A stretch of 6,602 nucleotides of DNA from an uncultured bacterium (lineage in GTDB: Bacteria > Bacteroidota > Bacteroidia > Chitinophagales > Chitinophagaceae), in contig CAJBPC010000527.1 of assembly GCA_903957405.1 (NCBI GenBank), positions 1 through 6,602 on the forward strand, in the 5' to 3' direction. Numbering within the stretch: the stretch's first letter is position 1; each line of letters starts with the position of its first letter. The translations under genes were made by a program, and so were the position numbers. Under the pieces are notes generated by a model that saw nothing but the letters and a program-made list of their open reading frames with translations, was not told the DNA's origin and made no database searches. Of this stretch, positions 1-5,255 are shown one piece after another.

Positions 1-2
1 CG

Positions 3-473
3 CGGGGTATGCGTGACCGTTATGTGCAGGCATGGTTGAAGGATAATGTCCTTAAGCGCCAGGTGGAACTCAATATGAGCACGCCCACCGACTACGACTT
101 CATCGGCACGGGCAGTGCAGCCTGGGACTCCACACGCTTCGAGATCGTGTACGTGGAGGCGGGCCGTCCTGCGACGGGCGTGACACTTGATCCGGACGAT
201 GCGGCGGAGCAGCCGAGCGTGAAGCTCTACCCGAACCCTTCGAAGACGGCGGAGGTGAAACTCTCGCTGCGGGCGATGGCACCGGGGGCCTACTATGTAC
301 ATGTCCTCGACATGACCGGCCGGCTGGTGGCTACCACGTCATTGCAGCATCGTTCGGTGAATGGCGAGTACCGGATCCTCGAAGGCCGTCGCCTGACATC
401 GGGAACTTATATCATCAGATTATCCGATCAGCATAAACAACTCAAGGAAACCCTTCGCCTGATGGTGGATTAG
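3..473 (+). CDS. C-terminal part of a secreted protein with a type IX secretion (Por) sorting domain; 5' end outside the window
   Basis: The reading frame is already open at the window edge (Arg-Gly precede the first Met at 9), so this is the last ~156 residues of a longer protein. Counting from that Met, residues ~30-50 contain SAAWDSTRFEIVYV, like the RFxIVF strand that often ends the passenger of Bacteroidota surface or secreted proteins. A linker follows (DPDDAAEQPS), then at ~71-154 a type-A T9SS C-terminal sorting domain: VKLYPNPS, the strand AYYVHVLDMTGRLV, the turn LTSGTYIIRLSD and a final strand ending LRLMVD. In this family the domain directs export across the outer membrane by the Por machinery and is then removed. 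The passenger's activity cannot be told because its body is missing. A strong hairpin lies 12 bases after the stop, so the transcript probably ends there. The sorting domain call is firm; everything upstream of it is unknown. Confidence 0.88.
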   Translation, partial: RGMRDRYVQAWLKDNVLKRQVELNMSTPTDYDFIGTGSAAWDSTRFEIVYVEAGRPATGVTLDPDDAAEQPSVKLYPNPSKTAEVKLSLRAMAPGAYYVHVLDMTGRLVATTSLQHRSVNGEYRILEGRRLTSGTYIIRLSDQHKQLKETLRLMVD

Positions 474-484
474 GGAGGTTCATC

Positions 485-528
485 GCAGGGAAAGGAGGCC
501 GCGTAGTTGCGCGGAGTCCTTTCCCTGC
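485..528 (+). terminator. Strong hairpin after the T9SS cargo gene, probable transcription terminator
   Basis: GCAGGGAAAGGA (485-496) is the perfect reverse complement of TCCTTTCCCTGC (517-528). Five more pairs form inside (499-503 with 510-514) after a 2x2 mismatch, leaving the loop TAGTTG. It sits between the stop at 473 and the next start at 572. What follows is AT-rich (CTTTAATTAATTTCT) but has no clean T run, so it could also act as an mRNA 3'-end stabiliser or a bidirectional terminator. Confidence 0.7.
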
Positions 529-571
529 TAAACCCTTTAATTAATTTCTCTGCGCAGAAAAAAAATACAAG

Positions 572-754
572 ATGAAAAAGATAATGACCATACTCACGCT
601 GCTGATATCCCTGAACGCATTCTCGCAGGCCGATATGGATGACGGTGACGGGCAGACAGTCCCTGTCGACGGGGGGATTTCCCTACTGCTGGCGGCGGGC
701 GCGGTGTATGGGGCGCGGCGGTTGAAGCGGATAGTGGGAAAAGAAGAGAAGTGA
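572..754 (+). CDS. Small exported protein with a PID-CTERM-like C-terminal sorting signal (60 residues)
   Basis: Residues 1-~20 form a signal peptide: Lys-Lys near the start, hydrophobic core IMTILTLLISLNA, and likely cleavage near AFSQA. A very short acidic segment follows (DMDDGDG). The C-terminus has the tripartite layout of a sorting tail: motif PVDGG at ~32-36, a hydrophobic stretch ISLLLAAGAVYGA (~37-49), then a basic cluster RRLKR. This resembles the PID-CTERM tails of Bacteroidota, which have P-[IV]-D-G-G followed by a membrane segment and basic residues. After removal of both signals almost nothing would remain, so it may be a short peptide or a membrane-anchored micro-protein; its role is unknown. 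The ATG at 572 follows a run of eight A's (559-566) and no Shine-Dalgarno site, normal for Bacteroidota. It is separated from the upstream gene by a terminator-like hairpin, so it probably has its own promoter, though no good one was found. The gene is well supported as an exported protein; the PID-CTERM label rests on remembered family features. Confidence 0.75.
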   Translation: MKKIMTILTLLISLNAFSQADMDDGDGQTVPVDGGISLLLAAGAVYGARRLKRIVGKEEK

Positions 755-1061
755 ACCTGGTGGCATGGGGGGTGTTTAAGGTGAAATAAGCATGCTGTTC
801 GTAACTGGGTATAGGGGTCAGATGGATCTTAGGATCGATGCCTGATATTGCCTGTGATGTTGGTTGGATCAATAAAGCGGGTCTGGGGTATGGATCGGTT
901 TTGAGTTTTTCAGCGGTAATACTCAGGAAAAAAATCCGGAAAATACATTTCGATCAAGTTTTCGATTTTTTTACTTTCCCATCGGCATTAATCCGCGGCT
1001 CTCCTTTTCGGGCGTCATAGCATTTGTCTCGGTTGCAAGTAGTGCTGATAAGCGCCCTGTC
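755..1061. other. Intergenic stretch without a recognisable gene
   Basis: These ~307 bases hold only short open frames (for example 838-1020 on the plus strand) whose translations look like no protein family and have no convincing start. Bases 900-990 are AT-rich with several T and A runs, as in a control region, but no TTTG-N19-TAnnTTTG promoter was found. The plus-strand frame of the adenylation relic that follows is open back to at least 900, but its translation upstream of ~1062 looks like noise. Confidence 0.5.
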
Positions 1062-1337
1062 AGCTTTCCTTTCATTCGACCTTATGAAAAGTCATTGCTT
1101 AATTCCAGGTGCGGCATTCTCGAACAAATGCCTGATAGCATCGCACTGCGTACATGGGAAGGAGACCTGGCCTTCTCCATGTTTGAGGACAGGTCGATCA
1201 GACTGGCGGCTCGTCTGCATAGGTTCCGGGGTGCCAATGCCCTTATAGCCCTTCCTTTCCAATTCGACTATCTCATCGCGTTGCACGTCTGCATGAGGTC
1301 GCAGGTGGCTGCGTTTCCCATCGACATCTCCACTTGA
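1062..1337 (+). pseudogene. Truncated N-terminus of an adenylate-forming (NRPS adenylation or acyl-AMP ligase) protein
   Basis: The frame reads SFPFIRPYEKSLLNSRC, then ILEQMPDSIALRTWEG, then SIRLAARLHRF, then ANALIALPFQFDYLIALHVC, then AAFPIDIS before a TGA at 1335-1337. This follows, in order, the opening of an adenylation domain: the pre-domain segment, the 'PDxIAL' strand, the LAxxL helix, the 'ALxLPxxxDxLIALxxCxxAxxxAxPID' strand-helix and the first P-D turn. Only ~90 residues of a domain that normally needs ~500 are present, with no P-loop, no A5/A8 motifs and no catalytic Lys. The stop falls where the family continues with P-x-x-x-x-RL. No ATG lies in frame; only a TTG at 1095 is available. 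The next gene is convergent and ends 35 bases later. The most likely reading is a relic left by deletion or recombination in the NRPS locus. The family match is by eye; a short expressed protein cannot be excluded. Confidence 0.55.
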
Positions 1338-1372
1338 ATCATTCCGTTGACTTCCGCTTGATGGAAAAAAGG

Positions 1373-2125
1373 TTAAAAATCCCAGATGAAGAAATTGTAT
1401 TCGGGATAGCGGATCTGCCGTGCCGGCTTGATCGGCAAGTCGTTGACTCCGGGAAAATAATCGGCAACCCTCATAATGTCCAGCCTGTGTGAAAATGACC
1501 TGGTGATGAATCTGTGGCAGTTCCTGCTTGCCATCTCAATGATCCTGTCACACAACGCCTTCGTAAAGCAGAGTCCGCCGTCCAATATGATATTCGTGTA
1601 GAAATGCCTGTTGCCTGTCCAATCCCCGACGATCACAGTATCGGATCGGTGCCAGGGGTCGAGGTCTAACTGTCTGTCTGACAAAGGTATCAGCCTTTTG
1701 GTGCAACCGAGCAGGAGGACCGTCCCCGGCAACAAATTGTTTTGATACGTTTGAACGTCTTCTTCCGTGGGTGCCAAGGGAAAAGGCAGGTCGCTCGACC
1801 AGTAGTCTTTGTCAGCCGTCTGGTTTTTCACGGCAAGCACCCTGTTAAGGTTCGTCTTTGGATTCAGGTATGCATTGCCGTTATTGAACCCTTTGGACCA
1901 GACCATGGAATCGTCATGCTCCCAAACGGTAGCACTCCAGCAACCGAAATCCCCCGGTTTTATATCGTTGAAAATGCCATTCAATTCTTCGATCGTGGGC
2001 AACCTCCAACCATCACCCAGGCGAGAACATTCTTGTACCGCCTCGTGCCATCTCATATATGGAAGGATTTCGCTGTGTATCTCGATGCTCATTTTCATGA
2101 TAGGGTACTTGATTGATCTGGCCAT
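1373..2125 (-). CDS. Two-domain protein: DUF1566-like N-terminal domain and methyltransferase-like C-terminal domain
   Basis: Up to 250 residues. The N-terminal part (~12-100) has the pattern of DUF1566/fibrobacter-type domains: MRWHEAVQECSRLGDGWRLPTIEEL (35-48 central), then FGCWSATVWEHDDSMVWSKGF and RVLAVK. Such domains are C-type-lectin-like modules of uncertain role. The rest (~108-250) resembles small class I SAM-dependent methyltransferases: WSSDLPFPLAPTEEDV, strand VLLLGCTKRLIPL (136-148) in the place of motif I, acidic end DLDPW (154-158), VIVGDWT (164-170), then LDGGL and a late strand FITRSF. The glycine-rich loop is reduced to LLGCT, so real SAM binding is uncertain. No signal peptide is seen, so it should be cytoplasmic. 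Starts: 2125 gives MARSIKYP; the in-frame ATG at 2098 (MKMSIEIHSE) or 2092 fits DUF1566 openings better, and I favour 2098 or 2092. No clear Shine-Dalgarno site favours any of them. It converges on the adenylation relic and lies downstream of an FkbM gene on the same strand. A tailoring or NRPS-associated role is inference. Confidence 0.82.
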   Translation of the reverse strand: MARSIKYPIMKMSIEIHSEILPYMRWHEAVQECSRLGDGWRLPTIEELNGIFNDIKPGDFGCWSATVWEHDDSMVWSKGFNNGNAYLNPKTNLNRVLAVKNQTADKDYWSSDLPFPLAPTEEDVQTYQNNLLPGTVLLLGCTKRLIPLSDRQLDLDPWHRSDTVIVGDWTGNRHFYTNIILDGGLCFTKALCDRIIEMASRNCHRFITRSFSHRLDIMRVADYFPGVNDLPIKPARQIRYPEYNFFIWDF

Positions 2126-2553
2126 GTGGCCCGATCTCGTTTCATGACTTTTTATCAGCTACAGTAAGGGTTCGGAATTGGAATATCTCTTTAGCCATGT
2201 TTGACTCCGGTATCATCCGCTGCGAGTTGTGTTCATGAAACATTGAATCGACAGGAAGCGAAGATTGCAATCAGGCATTTGTTCCAACCGTCTTTTGCAC
2301 AGGCACTTTAAGCCTAAAAATAGATACGACAATCTTCAAAATCAAGTTGATGATTGAGACTGTAAAATATTTTGTGTAATTGTTTTCATTGGTCTGTTTT
2401 CAGCGTCAGGAATACCGGTCAGTCTTCCCATTGTCGGTATATCAGGTACAAAGCGTTTCCACGACCGGATCCCATCTCAGGGCATACATCTCCTGAGCCG
2501 GACAGTGAGTCTTTTTTTCCGCCGCCAAGTAAGAGCAAGTGTGCGTCTTCCGT
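2126..2553. other. 428-base AT-rich gap between two minus-strand genes
   Basis: Nothing large codes here. On the minus strand one 18-codon ORF (2142-2198) has a reasonable ribosome binding site and is listed separately. On the plus strand 2372-2572 is open for 66 codons, but its translation is rich in Ser, Pro and Cys with no family resemblance and it overlaps the end of the FkbM gene. A 6-base inverted repeat CTCAGG/CCTGAG (2476-2481 and 2492-2497) has no T tract on the right side to act as a terminator for the FkbM gene. The size suggests that the 1373-2125 gene has its own promoter, but none matching the Bacteroidota consensus was found. Confidence 0.5.
2142..2198 (-). CDS. Possible 18-residue ORF upstream of the DUF1566/methyltransferase-like gene
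   Basis: On the minus strand an ATG at 2198 is preceded by GGAG with a spacing of six bases (GGAGTCAAACATG), the best Shine-Dalgarno-like site in the window. It reads MAKEIFQFRTLTVADKKS and ends in TGA at 2142-2144. The sequence has the look of a genuine protein opening (F-x-x-L-T-x-x-D-K occurs near the start of some acyltransferase-type proteins), but it stops at once and the next bases in any frame do not continue it. It could be a leader peptide, the stub of a decayed gene, or chance. It is out of frame with the downstream gene. Confidence 0.2.
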   Translation of the reverse strand: MAKEIFQFRTLTVADKKS

Positions 2554-3213
2554 CTATTTCAAAGGGGAATAGACTGTATTGACAAAGACCATTTGCTCGT
2601 TCGAATTGTATATCAACTGTTTGGTCGGGGAATAGCCGATCCCGAGCATGAAGTTGTTGTAGTCGACCGCTCTTGTATCTATTTCCAAGACGATGACCGG
2701 CCTATCCCTTTCGATTATGTCTCTGGCGCCTTCCAGTGCTGCGAATTCGTGACCTTCCAGGTCGAGATGTATGACTGATATTTTTTCTGAAACGATGGAA
2801 TCCAGTCTCACCATCCTGACGATCTTAGTTCCTTTCGCACTGATCTCGCTTCGTGGACCCATTTCCCTTCCTTGCTCGTCAATATGAGATAACAAGCCCA
2901 TGTCATTTTGATTGCTCAATGCGAAGGGGTAGAGAACGATATTGTCCAATCCATTCGCTTCGATCGTCTTCCTTGCACATTCATACATCAATTCATTCGG
3001 TTCGAATGCAAAGACCCTGTCAAATGATTTGAGCGCCGGCAAAAAATCCCCGAATCCTGCACCCGCATGAACGATGTTGCCTTCCAACGATGCCAGGAAG
3101 GCGATGGTGCTCTCTTCATGTACACCTCCGTTCAAAATTGTTTGAGCGGTATAGGTATATTCGATTTCCCTTGGGAGGAAGTATTCTCCGTATTTATTTC
3201 TTGCCTTCAGCAT
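2554..3213 (-). CDS. FkbM-family SAM-dependent methyltransferase (219 residues)
   Basis: The Rossmann core is clear: motif I IVHAGAGFGDFLPAL (47-61) contains the GxGxG-like SAM loop, strand two ends in VFAFEPN (67-73) with the acidic ribose-binding Glu, and the family signature strand is VIHLDLEGHEFAALEGA (147-163). A late strand PVIVLEID (172-179) completes the fold. Length fits the FkbM family, whose members mostly methylate hydroxyl groups of sugars, polyketides and peptides. The substrate cannot be read from the sequence. The ATG at 3213 is the first good start; ATGATG repeats just upstream are out of frame and the leader is AT-rich without a Shine-Dalgarno site. The gene is divergent from the NRPS operon, sharing a ~180-base control region, which makes a tailoring role on the peptide product plausible but unproven. 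A TATCCTTG box (minus strand, 3264-3271) resembles a -7 element but has no partner at -33. Confidence 0.92.
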   Translation of the reverse strand: MLKARNKYGEYFLPREIEYTYTAQTILNGGVHEESTIAFLASLEGNIVHAGAGFGDFLPALKSFDRVFAFEPNELMYECARKTIEANGLDNIVLYPFALSNQNDMGLLSHIDEQGREMGPRSEISAKGTKIVRMVRLDSIVSEKISVIHLDLEGHEFAALEGARDIIERDRPVIVLEIDTRAVDYNNFMLGIGYSPTKQLIYNSNEQMVFVNTVYSPLK

Positions 3214-3288
3214 GATGATGGAATTTGATCAATCTCTCAAACGATTTTCCAGGAATATTAGTGCAAGGATACTGAATAAAGGTGTTCC

Positions 3289-3327
3289 CCGTCTTTAATC
3301 CGGTCTGTCCGAGAGGTTCCGTCTTTA
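3289..3327. repeat. Pair of short direct repeats in the divergent control region
   Basis: CCGTCTTTA occurs at 3289-3297 and again at 3319-3327, 30 bases apart start to start, about three helical turns, and both copies follow GTTCC or GTTCCC. They lie between the FkbM gene and the NRPS operon, just upstream of the candidate NRPS promoter. They could bind an activator on one face of the DNA; nine-base matches can also arise by chance. Confidence 0.3.
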
Positions 3328-3332
3328 TCTGA

Positions 3333-3354
3333 CGAAGTGTTTGATTTGACTTCG
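3333..3354. promoter_or_regulatory. Inverted repeat overlapping the -33 box, possible operator
   Basis: CGAAGT (3333-3338) and its exact reverse complement ACTTCG (3349-3354) flank a 10-base spacer, a layout common for dimeric regulators. The TTTG proposed as the -33 element (3340-3343) lies within the spacer, so a bound protein would be placed to control the NRPS promoter. Six-base arms alone are modest evidence. Confidence 0.35.
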
Positions 3355-3370
3355 GATTGGGATACATTTA
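3340..3370 (+). promoter_or_regulatory. Candidate Bacteroidota-type promoter for the NRPS operon
   Basis: TTTG at 3340-3343, then exactly 19 bases, then TACATTTA at 3363-3370. The consensus for the Bacteroidota primary sigma factor is TTTG-N19-21-TAnnTTTG, so only the last base of the -7 box differs. Transcription would start near 3375-3380, giving a leader of about 20 bases before the ATG at 3396. This also argues against the upstream TTG at 3357 as start codon. Confidence 0.42.
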
Positions 3371-3395
3371 TCTGCACAATCCCTATACGTTCCCA

Positions 3396-5219
3396 ATGTC
3401 AACCATCTGTCAGGTCCTCCGGGAGGATCGTATTTCCAATCCATCCTTCATTTTTCTTGAGGATGGCGTACAGCGCTCATTCAGCCGCTCTGAGATCTTT
3501 CTATTTGCCTCCGCCTTGGGCGAGGTCCTGGAAGCTAAAGAGATCCGCCGCGAAGACCGTATTGCCATCCTCCTTCCTGACGGTGCCAGGCTCTGTGTAG
3601 CCTTCCTCGGATTGTCCTGCCATTGCATCGCAGCGCCTTTGAACCCCGCGGCTTCCCTGCCCGATCTGCTTTCGTGGCTGGAGGATCTGGAACCTCGCGC
3701 TATCATGGTCGGCGAGGGAAGTCCTCCTGTCGCCCTTGAAGCGGCTGAAAAGATAGGGTTGCCCCTCATACATTTCGAAGACATTGCAGTACCCATACAT
3801 GGCACCACTCCGTCGATCCATCCGGAGCCCCGGCCGGAGGACGTGGCCCTCATCCTGCATACCTCCGGTACCACTGCCAAGGCGAAGATGGTACCGCTGA
3901 CTCATGGAAACCTTATACGTTCCGCTTCCAACATCGCCGACGCGCTGAAGCTGCGACCTGAAGACCTGTGTCTGAACGTCATGCCGATGTTCCACATTCA
4001 CGGCATCGTCGCCTGTCTGCTTGCACCGCTCGTTTCAGGGGGCAGGGTGTTGGTTTCCGAAGGCATCGATGCGACCCGTTTCTTTGGGTTCCTCAAAGCG
4101 CGCAAGGCCACCTGGTATTCCGCCGTTCCCACACGCCATAACAACCTCCTCGACCATCTGAAGGCATATCCGGGTCTTCAGGAAGGCCATCATCTTCGGT
4201 TCATTCGATCGTCATCCTCCGCATTGCCGGTCGCCTTGTTCGATTCGCTGGAATCAGCATTCGGTGTACCGGTCATAGAGGCCTATGGCATGACGGAGGC
4301 GGCCCACCAGATGTGTTCCAACCCGCTGCCACCCGCCGTTCGGAAGCCCGGCTCCGTAGGACTACCCATGGGTCCAGAAGTCAGCGTGGTCGACAGCCAG
4401 GGTAAGGAAGTCGTCTCCGGTGAGGTCGGGGAAGTGGTGATCAGGGGCGACAACGTGACGCCCGGATACCTTAACCTCCCGGAGGAAAGACAGGAGCGGC
4501 TTGAGGGCGGATGGTTCCGCACCGGCGACCTGGGGCATATGGACAACGACGGCTATCTGTTCCTGCACGGCCGTGTAAAAGAGATCGTGAACCGGGGCGG
4601 CGAGAAGGTGTCCCCGGCGGAAGTCGACGCCTGTCTGCTCAGGCACGAAGCCGTGGCTGAAGCCGCCTGTTTCGCTGTGCCCCACCCATCCCTCGGAGAG
4701 GATCTCGCGGCGGCCGTGGTGCTGCATAAGGGCTTCGATGCCGACGAGACGACGCTCAGGACCTACCTGTTCGACCGGCTCAGTCATTACAAGATACCCA
4801 GCCGCATACTCGTCATCGACTCCATCCCCAAGAGCAGCATCGGCAAGGTGCAGAGAAGACAGCTGGCGAACCGTCTTGAACACATGCTCCAGGCGGGGTC
4901 GGAAAAACCGACCGATGAGGCGGAGCGCTTCCTGGCGGAAGTATTCCGCGATGCGATCTCCGGGTGTATGGATGTGGGCAGGGCCGCCAATTTCTTCGGA
5001 CTCGGCGGCGACTCGCTGCAAGCGATCCGGGCAGCACAACGGATCGGTACCCGATACGACATCGAGCTGCCGGCTCATGAGGTCTTTCGGCATCCCACAC
5101 CTCAGACCTTGGCGACCCGCATCTCGGTGCTCCGCAAGGAGGCCCTGATGAAGTCCCTGGAGAAGAGACTCGCCAATCTGCCGCAGGAGCAGATCGAGGC
5201 TTTACTCAAGAATATATGA
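3396..5219 (+). CDS. NRPS starter protein: AAE3-like adenylation domain fused to a peptidyl/acyl carrier domain
   Basis: 607 residues from the ATG at 3396; a TTG at 3357 would add 13 residues, but the family-like sequence begins after the ATG. The adenylation domain (~5-490) shows the P-loop A3 HTSGTTAKAKMVPLTH (155-170), A4 MPMFHIHG (196-203), A5 EAYGMTEAAHQMCSNP (295-310), then KPGSVGLPMGPE, A7/A8 WFRTGDLG and GRVKEIVNRGGEKVSP (392-407), and A10 IPKSSIGKVQR with catalytic Lys ~484. The A5 region resembles AAE3-type oxalyl-CoA-synthetase-like ligases. It would form an acyl-AMP and load it onto the carrier domain (~505-580), whose phosphopantetheine Ser is in LGGDSLQ (Ser ~540). There is no condensation domain, as expected for a loading protein. 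The Asp that binds the alpha-amino group in amino-acid domains is replaced in A4 (MFHIHG), so a non-amino carboxylic acid starter is inferred. The C-terminal tail (~588-607, ending LPQEQIEALLKNI) is helical and may dock to the next protein, encoded 36 bases downstream in the same operon. Substrate identity is unknown. Confidence 0.95.
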   Translation: MSTICQVLREDRISNPSFIFLEDGVQRSFSRSEIFLFASALGEVLEAKEIRREDRIAILLPDGARLCVAFLGLSCHCIAAPLNPAASLPDLLSWLEDLEPRAIMVGEGSPPVALEAAEKIGLPLIHFEDIAVPIHGTTPSIHPEPRPEDVALILHTSGTTAKAKMVPLTHGNLIRSASNIADALKLRPEDLCLNVMPMFHIHGIVACLLAPLVSGGRVLVSEGIDATRFFGFLKARKATWYSAVPTRHNNLLDHLKAYPGLQEGHHLRFIRSSSSALPVALFDSLESAFGVPVIEAYGMTEAAHQMCSNPLPPAVRKPGSVGLPMGPEVSVVDSQGKEVVSGEVGEVVIRGDNVTPGYLNLPEERQERLEGGWFRTGDLGHMDNDGYLFLHGRVKEIVNRGGEKVSPAEVDACLLRHEAVAEAACFAVPHPSLGEDLAAAVVLHKGFDADETTLRTYLFDRLSHYKIPSRILVIDSIPKSSIGKVQRRQLANRLEHMLQAGSEKPTDEAERFLAEVFRDAISGCMDVGRAANFFGLGGDSLQAIRAAQRIGTRYDIELPAHEVFRHPTPQTLATRISVLRKEALMKSLEKRLANLPQEQIEALLKNI

Positions 5220-5255
5220 ACCGGTGAATCGAATCAGTGTTGAAAAAATACGAAT

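Noticed and set aside
838..1248. Short plus-strand open frames at 838-1020 and 1024-1248
   Set aside because: Translations look random; the second overlaps the adenylation-like frame, which gives the better match to a known family.
1742..2147. Two overlapping plus-strand open frames of 124 and 112 codons
   Set aside because: Both are antisense to the DUF1566/methyltransferase-like gene, which carries recognisable motifs in the opposite strand.
2401..2496. Short plus-strand frame reading EYRSVFPLSVYQ, reminiscent of the opening of a condensation domain
   Set aside because: Only about 30 codons between stops, with no further motif; too short to separate from chance.
2465..2518. Dyad CTCAGG/CCTGAG followed by a run of seven T's as a terminator
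   Set aside because: The T run is on the plus strand and 14 bases away from the stem, while the gene that needs a terminator here is on the minus strand.
2372..2572. Plus-strand 66-codon open frame
   Set aside because: No family resemblance, odd Ser/Pro/Cys-rich composition, and it overlaps the end of the FkbM gene on the other strand.
3357..3395. TTG at 3357 as the start of the adenylation-carrier protein
   Set aside because: The 13 extra residues look unlike family openings, they would overlap the proposed promoter, and an ATG at 3396 lies just before the family-like sequence.
4362..5093. Long minus-strand open frame of 243 codons
   Set aside because: It is antisense to the adenylation-carrier gene, whose motifs are unmistakable; the antisense translation has no family resemblance and arises from GC-rich codon bias.
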